From the NCBI GenBank assembly GCA_030035585.1, contig CM057475.1, positions 5,155,501-5,219,500 on the forward strand: a stretch of DNA of 64,000 nt. Reading direction: 5' to 3'. A program made the translations under genes and the position numbers. Below the pieces are notes generated by a model. It was not told the origin of the DNA. It saw only the letters and a list, made by a program, of their open reading frames with translations, and made no database searches. This document shows positions 22,428 to 34,740 of this stretch, piece after piece (the first letter of the stretch is position 1; every line of letters begins with the position of its first letter). The stretch comes from Dugong dugon (Eukaryota; Chordata; Mammalia; Sirenia; Dugongidae).

Positions 22428-23265
22428 TGTTGTAGGGAAAAAACATCACAAAGTTTAGTAAAGTAAAAAGAAAGTTTTATTCAGCATATATTCAAAAAGG
22501 ACAAAAGTGGGAAGCAGACAAGCATGCTGCCAGAGCTAGAATGTCTGCCCGAATCTAAGGAAATATCACAGAACAGACAAAAGAAAAGAGACAAGCATGC
22601 TGCCACAGCCAAGTCTGCCTGAGTCCAAAGAACATTACAGAAGAGGCAAGAATGGGAAAACAGACAAGCATGCTGCCACAGCCATGTGTGCCTGAGTCCA
22701 AAGAACATTACAGAACAGGCAACAATGGGAAAACGGACAAGCATGCTGCCACAGCCAAGTCTGCCTGAGTCCAAAGAATATTACAGAAGAGGCAAGAATG
22801 GGAAAACGGACAAGCATGCTGCCAAAGCCATGTCTGCCCAATCCAAGGAACAGTTACAGGACCATCAGTATATATTAACATTACAAATGGGCAAAACCAT
22901 TGAAAGCTTAGCCTTTTCAGATTGGCTAGAAACTGTGATCCTACATTTTGAATTGTCTTTCTTAACAATCATTGGTACAGGTTTCAGTTATGAAAGTCAG
23001 GAGGGTCTTCATTGGTCAAACAAATTCCTATTCACTAAATGTTACTTGAAAAAGATAAGAGTGGAAAGTCTTTTGTGTTCTGTTTCATGGGCTTTTGTGA
23101 AAACGTCCTAAAAGATGTTTTCCAAGATTATCTTAGCTATTGTCTTTATACCTCAGGGCCCAGTTGATGTGTCCGTGTGAATCTTTGTGAGCCCAGCTCC
23201 TGCTGGGTCACATTCCGTATGCCCAACAAGAGGGAATAATAACTCCAATATTATTTCCTAAATCA
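22428..23265 (-). mobile_element. Solo retroviral-type LTR with five 73-bp tandem units
   Basis: Inserted in L1 ORF2. On the minus strand it starts TGATTTAGGAAATAATATTG and ends CCCTACAACA (TG...CA), with a TATA-like GAGGTATAAAGACA and an AATAAA (22481-22476) followed by CTTTCTTT near the end, as in gammaretrovirus-like LTRs. No internal genes are attached, so it is a solo LTR. Homologous to the 521-bp LTR at 41370-41890. The L1 sequence resumes directly on both sides; a clean target duplication was not seen. Confidence 0.85.
22517..22870. repeat. 73-bp tandem repeat inside LTR, ~5 units
   Basis: The motif GACAAGCATGCTGCC starts at 22517, 22590, 22663, 22736 and 22809, spaced exactly 73 bp. 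The related LTR at 41.4-41.9 kb has a single unit. Confidence 0.92.
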
Positions 23266-26200
23266 AGCAAACAACACTCAAAAAAGAGCAGGAGTGCCAT
23301 ATTAATATCTGACAAAATAGACTTTAAAGTCAAATCCACCACAAAGCATAAGGAAGGACACTATGTAATGATTAAAAGGTCAATAAACCAGAACATAACT
23401 ATAATAAATATTTACACACCCAACGACAGGGCTCCAAAATACATAAAACAAACTCTAACGACACTGAAAAGAGAAATAGACAGCTCCACAATAGTAGTAG
23501 GAGACTTCAACACACCACTTTCGGTGAAGGACAAAATATCCAGAAAGAAGCTCAACAAAGACACAGAAGAACTAAATGTTACAATCAACCAACTTGATCT
23601 CATAGACACATACCAAACACTCTACCCAACAGTAGCCAAGTATACCTTCTTTTCCAACGCATATGGAACATTTTCCAGAATAGACCACATATTAGGCCGC
23701 AAGCGTTAACAAAATCCAAAGCCTTGAAATACTATGAAGCATCTTTCCTCCCATAAAGCCATAAAAGTAGAAATCAGTTAACAGAAAAAGCAAGGGAAAA
23801 AATCAAACACATGGACACTGAACAACACCTTGCTCAAAAATCATTGGGTTATATAAGCAATTAAGGATGGAATAAAGAAATTCATAGAATCAAACGAGAA
23901 TGAAAATACATCGTACCAGAACCTTTGGGACGCAGCAAAAGCAGTGCTCAGAGGTCAAGTATATAGCAATAAATGCACACATCCAGAAAGAAGAAAGGGC
24001 CATAAATAGAACATTAACCCTACAACTGGAACAAGCAGAAACAGTGCAGCAAAAGAAGCCATCAGGTACCAGAAGAAAAGAAATAATAAGAATTAGAGCA
24101 GAATTAAAATAGAGAACAGAAAAACAAATGAAAGAGTTAACAAGACCAAAAGCTGGTTCTTTGAAAAGATCAACAAAATTGATAAATCACTGGCCAAACT
24201 GACAAAAGAAAAACAGGAGAGGAAGCAAATAACCCATATAAGAAATCAGATGGGCAAGATCACAACAGACCCAAATGAGATTAAAAGAATCCTAACAGAA
24301 TACTATGAAAAACTGTACTCTAAAGAATTTGAAAACCTAGAGGAAATGGAAAAATTTCTAGAAACTCACGACCTACCTAAACTAACACAAACAGAGGTAG
24401 AATAACGAAATAAAAGAAGAGATTGAAAACGTAATTAAAAAACTCCCAACCAAAAAAAGCCCTGGCCCAGATGGCTTCACTGGAGAATTCTACCAAACTT
24501 TCAGAGAACAGTTAACACCACCACTACTGAAAAGGTATTTCAGAGCATAGAAAAGGATGGAATACTCCCAAACTCATTCTATGAAGCCGGCATAACCCTT
24601 ATACCAAAACCAGGTAAAGACACCATGAAAAAAGAAAATTACAGACCAACATCCCTCATGAACATTGATGCAAAAATCCTCAACAAAATTCTAGCCAATG
24701 GAATTCAGCAATATATCAAAAATAATAATTTACCATGGTCAAGTGGGATTTATACCAGGTATGCAGGGATGGTTCAACACTAGAAAAACAATCCATGCAA
24801 TTCATCACATAAATAAAACAAAAGACGAGAACCACATGATCTTATCAATTGATGCAGAAAAAGCAGTTGACAAAGTCTGACACTCATTCATGATAAAAAC
24901 TCTCAACAAAATAGGAATAGAAGGGAAATTCCTCAATATAATTAAGGGCATTTATACAAAGCCAAGAGCCAACATCACCCTAAATGGAGAGACTTTGAAA
25001 GCATTCCCTTTGAGAACAGAAACCAGACAAGGATGCCTTTTATCACTACTCTTATTCAACATAGTGCTGGCAGTCCTAGCCAGAGTGATTAGGCTAGAAA
25101 AAGAAATAAAGGGTATCCAAATTGGTAGGGAAGAAGCAAAAGTATCTCTATTCGGAGATGATACGATCTTATACACAGAAAACCCCAAAGAATCCACAAG
25201 AAAACTCCTGGAACTAATAGAAGATTTCAGCAAAGTTTCAGGATACAAGATAAACATACAAAAATCAGATTCCTCTAGACCAACCAAAGAGAACCTCGAG
25301 GAGGAAATCACCCAATCAATACCATTTACAATAGCCCCCAAGAAGATAAAATAAACTTAGGAATAAATCTAACCATAGACGTAAAAAACCTATACAATGA
25401 AAGCTACAAGACACTACTGCGAGAAACCAAAAACGACCTGCGTAAGTGGAAAAACATACCTTGCTCACGGATAGGAAGACTCAACATTGTGAAAATGTCA
25501 ATCCTACCCAAAGTGATCTACAGAAACAATGCAATCCCGATCCAAATTCTGCCGGCATTTTTTAATGAGATGGAGAAACAAATCACCAACTTCATATGGA
25601 AAGTGAAGAGGCCCCGAATAAGTAAAGCATTACTCAAGAAGAAGAACAAAGTGGGAGACCTCACACTACCTGATTTTAGAACCTATTATACTGCCATGAT
25701 AGTCAAAACAGCCTGGTACTGGTACAAGAACAGATACATAGACCAATGGAAGAGAACTGAGAATCCAGACATAAATTCATCCACCTATGAGCAGCTGATA
25801 TTTGACAAAGGCCCAAAGTCCATTAACTGGGGAAAAGACAGTCTCTTTAACAAATGGTGCTGGCATAACTGGATATCCATCTGCAAAAAAACTGGAACAA
25901 GACCCATACCTCACACCAGGTATAAAAACTAACTCAAAATGGTTCAAAGACTTGAATATAAAATCGAAAACGATAAAGATCATGGAAGAAAAAACAGGGA
26001 CAATGCTAGGAGCCGAAATACATAGCATAAACACAATACGAACCATAAGTAACAATGCACAAGCACCAGAAGAGACACTAGATAACTGGGAGCTCCTAAA
26101 AATCAAACACTTACGCTCATCAAAAGACTTCACCGAAAAAGTAAACAGACAATCTACAGACTGGGAAAAAAATTGTGGCTACGACAAATCCGATCAGCGT

Positions 26201-27872
26201 CTACTCTCTAAAGTCTACAAGATACTACAAGACCTCAACAACAAAAAGACAAATAACCCAGTTAAAAAATGGACAAAGGATATGAACAGGCACTCTGCTG
26301 AAAAAGATATTCAGGTGGCTAACAGACACATGAAGAAATGCTCATGATCATCAGCCATTAGAGAAATGCAGATCAAAACTACAATGAGATATCGTCTCAC
26401 CCCAACAATGCTAGCATTCATCCAAAAAACAGAAAATAATAAATGTTGGAGAGGTTGTGGAGAGACTGGAACACTTATACACTGTTGGTGGGAATGTAAA
26501 ATGGTACAACCACTTTGGAAACCAATTTGGCGCTTCCTTAAAAAGCTAGAAATAGAAGTACCATATGATCCAGCTATCCCGCTCCTTGGAATATAACCTA
26601 GAGAAATAAGAACCATCACACAAATGCACACTCATGTTCACTGCAGCACTGTTCATGATAGCAAAAAGATGGAAACAACCTAGGTGCCCATCAACACACA
26701 AATGGATAAACAAATTATGGTACATCCACACAATGGAATACTACGCAACAGCAAAGAACAATGATGAAGCCGTGAAACATAACATGGAGGGAGCTGGAGG
26801 TCATTATGCTGAGTGAATTTAGTCAGTCACAGAAGGACAAATATTGTATAAGATCACTATTATAAGAACTCAAGAAAAGGTTTAAACACAAACGAAAACA
26901 TTCTTTGATGGTTACTAGGGTGGGGAGGGAGGATGAGGGTTATTTACTAATGAGACAGTAGATAAGAATTATCTTAGGTGAAGGGAAGGATAGCACACAC
27001 TACAGGGGAAGTCAGCACAACTGGACTAAACCAAAGCTAAGAAGCTTCCTGAATACAATCAAACACTTTGAGGGACACAGTAGCAGGGGTAGGGGTCTGG
27101 GGACCATGCTTTCAGAGGACATCTAGGTCAACTGGCATAAGAAAGCTTATTAAGAAAATATTCTGCATCCTACTTTGCTGAGTGGCATCTGGGATCTTAA
27201 AAGCTTGCAAGTGGCCATGTAAGATGCAACAACTGGTCCCAACCACCTGGGTAAAGGAGAATGAAGAACACCAAAGACACAAGGAAAGTAGCAGCCCAAG
27301 AAACAGAAAGGGCCACGTAAACCAGAGACTTCATCAGTCTGAGACCAGAAGAACTAGATGGTGCGTGGCTACCACCAATGACTGGCCTGACAGGGAACAA
27401 AACAGAGAATCCCAGATGGAGCAGGAGAAAGGTGGGGTGCAGAACTCACTAGTAAGAAGACCAGACTCAATGGTCTGAGACTGGAGGAAGCCCGGAAAGC
27501 ATGGCCCCTGGATTCTCTATCAGCCCAGAACTAAAACAATTTCCGAGGCCAACTCTTCAGACAGGGATTGGACTGGACTGTGGGACATAAAGTTATACTC
27601 GTGAGAAGTGTGCCTCTTAGCTCAAGTAGACAGAAGAGACTAAATGGGTAGCTTCTGTCTGGAGGTGAGATGGGAAAGCAGAGAGGGTTAAGAGCTGGCT
27701 GAACGGACATGGGGGATCGGGTGGAAAGGAGAAGTGTGCTGTCACAGTATCGGGAGAGCAATTAGGATCACATAACAATGTGTGTATAAATTTTTGTACA
27801 AGAAAAAATAAAAAAACAATGAAAAGAATTAGAATCCAAAAAAAAAAGAAAAGAAAAGAAAAAGAAAGCCCC

Positions 27873-30330
27873 CTATCCTTTGTATTGGTAATGGCTTACT
27901 GCAAAGAACCACCCTTCCCCATATGGCTTAGGTAAGACTCACGGATGCCCCCTTGTTTACCCACGACAAGACCAGACACAGACCCTCCAAATTCCCACTC
28001 TCTATCTCATAAATGCTTAGCTGCACTGCTTGGTCCCCTCTTATGCTGGTTTCACTATAAAACACTCTCTAATCTACCAGTACTCTGGCCATCCTTTCAT
28101 TCCACTTCTGCACACTGCTCTTCTTAGCCTTGTCCACCCCTCAGTTAAAGAAAACCCCTTTGTGTCCAACCCTTGAGCCACCTGCAGATATCATGGTCAA
28201 AGTGGTCTTTCTACTGAATAGTTCCCCTCCCTGACTGCCATCGTCCCTTCTACCCCTTGCAATAATCCTTTTGAAAAAAATCTCTTCTTCTAAGCCCAGA
28301 TTTGCTTTTTGTTTGACACCTCACTATTCTCTTTAGTGTCTTTGAAATGGGTAAATCGTCTGCTGATGGTCCAATTATTAACAGGACAGAACATGTATCA
28401 AGAGCTCAATCTCGGATACAACCTTTAGGGTTATGACATGACCACAGGGCCCTTCGGCCCTTCCATTCTCTGTTCGGCATCCATAAGCAAGGCCCAAGAT
28501 GTATCCTGGAGGCCACAGGCTGGTAACAGTCTACCACAGAGACGGAAGAGGTGCCACCCCCTCCCCACGTAGACCCTGGTGGGAGGGACGATAGGAGTGT
28601 CCAACTATAATCATGAGGTCACCTCTTCCTCTATGTCACTGGGCCAGGAGATCCTGCACTGAGGGACAGAAGGAAGCGCACCCACCCCACCCCAGGATGG
28701 AAATGTGGACTGCTCACCCAGAAGACAGAGACTTGCTGAGTCACTCCTCCCTGTTGGCTCTGGTAAGGCCATGACCCCCATGAAACCACGTGTACTTTTC
28801 TGTATCCTGAAGGGAAAGGCAACTGCACGTGGGAAGAAGATGGGGTTTTGTCTGGAGAATGAGACCCTCTCAGGCCCAGTGTGCGGAGGGGAGGCAGGTC
28901 TCAGATGGAAAGCTGACATCAAAAGAAAAGTGGTCTCTCCCTCCAGTTCTGAGCCTTACATCATCAACAGGGAAGGTGGAAGTTAATCACAAAACCACAC
29001 GTCCATGGTGGGAGGTAGGAGGCAACGGGCCTGTGGCAGGGCAAAGCCTGCATCCAGGAAGCCGCATTCCCCAGCCAGACTGTTGGTATACACACAGGAC
29101 CAGAGTTCACACAATTCCTTGCCCAGCCATATCTCGGGGGACCTGCAGACAGGCCTGTGTCCACACATGAGGCCCGCGTGACTGTGGCAGAAGTGTGAAG
29201 AGAATGGGCATTGTGACAGGGCTGGGGAGATCCCCCGGCTTAATTTTTATCAAGGCAACAGGAACATTTCACCGTCCTCTATGTTCTCATCCTCAAGCAC
29301 CCTCCCAAGCCTCAACAAGCCCTCCAACGACAGAGAAACAGCCCTGGTTCTTTTTGGAAGACAACAGGTTTCCAGTAAAATTTTAAAATCCACTTATTAT
29401 CATTCTACATAAAATGGTGAAGGAGGGCTCCTGTTTTAAACCATTTGAAAACTAATCTCAACAGATGACTGATCTTTGCTGTCTACTTCTCAATCAGAGC
29501 AGCACCTGGGGCCACCAAAGTACCCCTAAGAGGCTCCCTGTCACCACCACGGGAGAGACAGTACACTTTCCACAGTGCAGGTCCATATGCTAGAGTGAGC
29601 ATCAAACAGCATCAGCAATGTTAAAGAGCTCAGTTCATTGCTGGAATCAAGCTGAGTGAAATCTATCAATCCACCAGCTTCAAACTCCAGTCCCCGGTCC
29701 AGCTCCTGCCAGTCCAGGTAGTCACGGGACGGACGTGCTCTCTGAGAGGGCTGGGCAGCATCTGATCTCACTAGACCCAGCTGAGACCAGCCTCACTCTG
29801 TGGTTCTTCCTGCAGGCACAGGTGGGGAGCTGGCACTCAGGTGGCCGCGGAGGTTGCACGGTGATAGCCTCAGAGGGCAAGAGAGGAGACTGCAGATGCA
29901 TGCCTCTCCTCTGCACAGGATCAGACCACACGGTTACTGATAAAAGGTGTAAATGTTCATAATGAGAAATAGTCATTAAAAAATCAAATGTGACCGAAAA
30001 ATCTTAAGCCCTCTCTGTTCCTGAAGTTTCTCTTGTTGGTTCTCAACCAAGAGACTTTTTTTTAAGTTGGGTCAAGAAAAGAAATGCAAAGCATCTCACT
30101 ACAAAAATATGTTTCCTAAAAATCCCCTTTAAAGACAGAGTTGATTACACCAAAACAAAATTTTGGATTCTGTCCAAGCCTCAATCCCAGCTGATTTTAC
30201 TCCTGAGGAAGGACAAAAAATCTTCTCAATTTGCTTTGCTGCTCTCAAGTTGTTTAGAGACTGCCTTTACTATTATCAGCCTCACTGCTTAAATGATTAA
30301 CAAGCTCCCAAGAAAACGCAGGGGGAAAGA
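27873..30330 (-). other. MARCHF8 intron, largely unassigned
   Basis: No exon recognised. Composition is ordinary; some segments may be old degraded repeats. The open frames seen at 28611-28922 and 28705-28986 overlap each other on opposite strands, lack splice context and match nothing I know. Confidence 0.45.
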
Positions 30331-30336
30331 AAATTT

Positions 30337-30420
30337 CATATATATACATATATACACACACATACATATATATACACATACACACATACATATATGTGTG
30401 TGTGTGTGTGCGCACGTGTT
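30337..30420. repeat. (CA)n/(TA)n/(TG)n microsatellite
   Basis: ATATATACATATATACACAC followed by mixed CATA repeats and a TG run ending CGCACGTG. Self-complementary TA/CA and TG halves could form a hairpin. Confidence 0.9.
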
Positions 30421-30769
30421 ATCTCCTTGGCAGAAATTAGCATCCCTCCTTCCCCCTTCTCTGCTTCCCTTCCAGAGAACTCCCGGCCACTGGAATGGAT
30501 GCCACAACAGACTCATCAAGTGGATTTCTCTGTCCGCCTTCCCCAAGCTCCTTCCCCTGGGTCACCTCTCCTCCTCCTCCTGTTCATTTACCAGCAAAAC
30601 TACTTTGAAACACTTGGGGGTCTCAGGCTCCTAGCAAAAGTGAATTTGCCCATCTGATTCACATCAACAGGGGTGGGGCCACATGAAATTGTCTGACCGC
30701 ATTTGTTTGTTTTTAAGACAGGAGGAATTTGAGGAAGGACTGGCAAAAGGTAAATAGGGCTTATGTTTA

Positions 30770-31420
30770 CAAATCACGTCAAACTAGAGTATATCAAATC
30801 AATGACCCAATAAAAAATGGGAAAGAAGTACAAATGGCTATTAATACATAAAAATGCTTAACCTCTCTCAAATGAGAACTACAAATTAAAACTATAATGA
30901 GATACCATTATCAGCAAATTTTTTTCTAAAAATCAGTAATACTTGTGTTGGCAAAAGTGTGGGGTAACAAGCATGCTTACACATTGCTGATGGGAAAGCA
31001 AATTGGTAAATCTCCCTAAAATGGCAATTTGGCAGCTTCTCTCTGAACTACACATGCACACACACTTTGTGCCAGCAATTATTCTTTTAGGAATCCATCC
31101 TCACAGGTGTGCACAGTTGGTTCAGCACTGTTTGCAACAACAGACGGTTGGCATCTTCATGCCCATCAGCTGGGGGCCAGCTGAGTCAGTACTGGTACAT
31201 CTCTGTAACAGATGACCAGGGAGCCACTAGTGAGAAGGGAAGCACTCTTCACGTCCTGTAATGGATACACCAGGTGAAAGCAGCAGAGAGGATCACCCTG
31301 CCATTTGTGCCTGTGTGCCGTGGACTGTCGCTGGAAGGATACACACTCACAGGTTCTTAACAGCACCCCTGGGAAAATGGACATAGACAGGGAATCTGGG
31401 AGGGAGGGGACTGTCTTTCC
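30770..31420 (+). mobile_element. Old L1 3' fragment
   Basis: Contains diverged L1 ORF2 3' landmarks in order: AATGGGAAAGAAGTACAAATGG, AACTACAAATTAAAACTATAATGAGATACC, ACACATTGCTGATGGGAA, and TTTTAGGAATCCATCC. 5'-truncated and heavily mutated. Confidence 0.75.
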
Positions 31421-31929
31421 ACACCATTAGACCCCTTTTTCCCTGAGTAGGCATTTCCTACATAGAAATTAATCTTAAAAATAGCACAGGATTGCAAGTT
31501 TGATTAAGAAGTAAAGTAAAACAACAGAAGCACAACTGACTGCAATGAATTTCCAACTCTGGAACAATGGAAAAAGAAATTGCCTTGTGGGTCATGACTT
31601 GCACTTACAACAGAATAGAATAAAACAGAAAGGGTCAGAGTGCATCTGACATAATATGGATTACATTTTTGGGGGAAAATTCTTTCTGTTGTGTGTGTGA
31701 GTAAAATGAGTACGATACAAAATCTATTTCTTACAGTGGGTCACGGTCAAAAAATCGAAAGTCATTGCACTAGTGTATTTCTATAGAGACAATATAAAAT
31801 ATCAAAAGGAGGAGACTAGGAGATGGCTAAATCAAGACACTAAGTTACGTTGTCAGCACAGAGACTTCAGAAGTGAACATCTCTGACAGCTCCCAAAAGA
31901 GAAATTCTTTCCTCCACATGGACAGCCTG

Positions 31930-32272
31930 GGACTGCTGTGTAGCAAATTCACAAACTCGGTGGCTTAACACTAAACAAATGTATTATATATCTCACAGTT
32001 TCTATGGATCAGGAGTCCAGGCACAGTGTGACTGGATTCTCTGCTCATGGACTCACAGGCCAAAATCAAGTGTCTGCAGGGCTAACATTCCTTCCTGGAG
32101 GCTCATGGAAAGAATGTTCTTCCATGTTCATTACGGTTGTCAGCAGAACTCAGTTCCATGAGCGTCAGGACTGAGGTCCCTGCTTCCTTGCTGGCTGTCA
32201 GCTGGAGCTGCTCTCAGCTGGTAGAGGCCACCTGCTTTCCTCATCATACGACCCCTTCTACCTCCAAGTCAG
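31930..32272. repeat. Old interspersed repeat, family not assigned
   Basis: Has the common mammalian order ...CAAATTC-ACAAAC-GGTGGCTTAA..., TATCTCACAGTTTCTATGGA, CAAGTGTCTGCAGGGCTAAC, TTCCTGGAGGCTC, and AGAGGCCACCTGC. I recognise the repeat but cannot name its class with confidence. Confidence 0.5.
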
Positions 32273-32275
32273 CTT

Positions 32276-34740
32276 GTTGTTGGTAAGTGCCGTTCAGTCA
32301 CTTCCGACTCATAGTGACCCTATGTACAACACAATGAAAACACTGCCCGGTCCTGCACCATTCTCACAATCGTTGTAATGCTTGACCTCACTATTGCAGC
32401 CACTGTGTCATTTCATCCTGTTGAGGGTCTTCTTCCTTTTCCCTGACCCTCTACTTTACCAAGCATGAGGTCCTTCTCCAGGGACTGGTCCCTCCTGATC
32501 ACGTGTCCAAAGTATGTGGGACAAAGTCTCTTCATCCTCGCTTCTAACAAGCATTCTGGCTGTACTTCTTCCAAGACAGATTTGTTCGTTCTTCTGGCAG
32601 TCCACGGTACATTCAATACTCTTCGCCAACACCATAATTCAAAGACATCAATTCTTCTTCCATCTTCCTCACTCATTGTGCAGCTTTCACATGCGTACGA
32701 GGCCACTGAAAATACCATGGCTTGGGTCAAGCGCACCTTAGTTCTTGAAGTGACATCTTTACTTTTGAACACTTTAAAGAGGTCTCTAGCAACACATTTG
32801 CCTAAAGCAATGCATCCTTTGATTTCTTGACTGCTGCTTCCACGGGCACTGATTGTAGATCCAAGTAACATGAAATCCTTGACAACTTCAATCTTTTCTC
32901 CATTTATCATGATGTTACTTATTGGTTCAGTTGTGAGGATTTCTGTTTTCTTTATGTTGAGGTGTAATCCATACTGAAAGCCGTAGTCTTTGATCTTCAT
33001 CAGTAAGTGCTTCAAGTCCTCTTCACTTTTCCAGAAGCCGGGTTGTATCATCTGTATATCCCAGGTTGTTAATGAGTCTTTCTCCAATCCTGATGCCGTG
33101 TTCTTCTTCATATAGTCTGGCTTCTCGGTTTATCTGCTCAGCATACAGACTGAGTAAGTATGGTCAAAGGATACAACCCTGATGCACACCTTTCCTGACT
33201 TTAAACCACAGTATCCCCTTGTTCTGTTCGAATGACTGCCTCTTGGTCTAAGTACAGGTTCCGCATGAGCACAATTAAGTGTTCTGGAATTCCCATTCTT
33301 GCACAATGTCATCCATAATTTGCTATGATCCACACAGTCAAATGCCTTTGCATAGTCAATAAGACGCAGGTAAACATCTTTCTGGTATTCTCTGCTTTCA
33401 GCCAAGATCCATCTGACATCAGCAATGGTATCCCTTGTTCCACGTCCTCTTCTGAATCCAGCTTGAATTTCTGGCAGTTCTCTGTCAATGTACTGCACAG
33501 CTACTTTTGAAAGATCTTCAGCAAAATTTTACTTTTGTGTGATATTAATGATACTGTTCGATAATTTCCGCAACCTGTTGGAGCATCTTTCTTTGGAATG
33601 GGTACAAATAGGGATCTCTTCCAGTTGGTTGGCCAGGTAGTTGTCTTCCATATTTCTTGGCATAAATGAGTGAGTGCTTCAGTGCTGCATCTGTTTATTG
33701 AAACATCGCAATTGGTATTCTGTCAATTCCTGGAGCCTTGTTTTTAGCCAATGCCTTCAGTGCAGCTTGGACCTCTTCCTTCAGTAACATCGGTTCTTGA
33801 TCATATGCTACCTCCTGAAATGGCTGAATGTTCACCAGTTCTTTTTGGTATGGTGACTGTGTGTGTTCCTTCCATTTTCTTTTGATGCTTCTTCCGTTAT
33901 TCCATATTATCCTGCTAGAATCTTTCAATATCGCAACTCAAGGCTTGAATTTTCTCCCAGTTCTTTCAGCCTGAGAAACGCTGAGTGTGTTCTTCCCTTT
34001 CTTGTTCCTATCTCCAAGTCTTTGCATATTTCATTATAATACTTTACTTTATCTTCTTGAGCTGCCCTTTGCAATCTTCTGTTCAGCTCTTTTACTTCAT
34101 CATTTCTTCCTTTTACTTTTGCTACTCGACATTCAAGAGCAAGTTTCAGAGTCTCTTCTGACATCCATTTTGGTCTTTTCTTTCTTTCCTCCCTTTTTAA
34201 TGACCCTTTGCTTTCTTCATGTATGATGTCCTTGATGTCATTCCACAACTCATCTGGTCTTCAGTCATTAGTGTTCAAAGCATGAATTTTATTCCTGAGA
34301 TGGTCTGTAAATTCAGGCGGGATATATTCAAGGCCATACTTTGGTTCTCGTGGACTTGTTTTAATTTTCTTCAACTTCAACTGGAACTTGCATATGAGCG
34401 ATTGTGGTGTGTTCCACAGTTGGTCCCTGGCCTTGTTCTGACTGACGATCCTGAGCTTTTCCATCGTCTCTTTCCACAGATGTAGTTGATTCGATCTCTG
34501 TGTATTCCACCTGGCAAGGTCCACGTGTATAGTCGCCATTTATGTTGTTGAAAAAAGATATCTGCAATGAAGAAGTCATCGGTCTTGCAAAATTCTATCA
34601 TGGGATCTTGAGCATCATTTCTATCACCAAGGCCTTATTTTTCAGCTACCAATCCTTTTTCTTTGTTTCCAACTTTCGCATTCTAATCACTAGTAAATCC
34701 CTTCTGTTTAGCATATCTTTTTTCTCCTGACTGGTTACAG
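32276..34740 (-). mobile_element. RTE (BovB-like/RTE1_LA-type) LINE copy 1
   Basis: Minus-oriented, 5'-truncated. Its 3' tail at 32276-32335 carries CGACTCATAGTGACCCTATG. Coding remnants in order along the minus strand: the linker rich in basic residues (34248-33925), a reverse transcriptase start with KNKAPGIDRIPIAMFQ (33928-33695), a DYAKAFDCVDH motif (about 33350), and a 232-codon open stretch (33111-32413) with LHLNIKKTEILTT, FELWCWRRVLNVPWTARRTN and YFGHVIRRDQSLEKDLM. Stops and frameshifts separate the pieces. It lies in the same orientation as MARCHF8 transcription. Confidence 0.88.
32413..33111 (-). pseudogene. RTE copy 1 C-terminal ORF remnant (232 codons)
   Basis: Longest surviving open stretch of the RTE reverse transcriptase C-terminal region, with the FELWCWRRVLNVPWTARRTN motif typical of BovB/RTE elements. 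The YADD catalytic segment just upstream is degraded. Not a host gene. Confidence 0.85.

Larger units (their letters stand above)
22233..26865 (+). pseudogene. L1 copy 1 ORF2 (endonuclease/reverse transcriptase) remnant
   Basis: ORF2 begins at ATG 22233 and in the intact form would end at about 26865. Domains in order: AP-type endonuclease (VGDFNTPLS at ~23505), reverse transcriptase (PGMQGWFNT, then [14 protein letters not shown], then [13 protein letters not shown] near 25150), and the C-terminal zinc knuckle [18 protein letters not shown], complete with three Cys and one His. Breaks: the inserted LTR, several frameshifts, stop codons (for example near 24880 and 26596), and the catalytic FADD changed to FGDD. 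It is a dead copy. Confidence 0.88.
19404..27861 (+). mobile_element. L1 LINE copy 1, near full length, LTR-interrupted
   Basis: Starts with GGGGCCAAGATGGCAGAGTA, a typical L1 5'UTR start, and ends in an A-rich tail near 27830-27861. A likely target duplication flanks it: AAGAAATCCCC at 19393-19403 and AAGAAAGCCCC at 27862-27872. Order: 5'UTR to 20824, ORF1 remnant, ORF2 remnant, long 3'UTR. An 838-bp LTR is inserted at 22428-23265. Without it the element is ~7.6 kb. It lies antisense to MARCHF8. Several stops and frameshifts make it inactive. Confidence 0.9.

Noticed and set aside
22481..22968. Minus-strand frames with a repeated pattern of W-Q-H-A-C
   Set aside because: They are translations of the 73-bp tandem units of the LTR; different frames show the same pattern.
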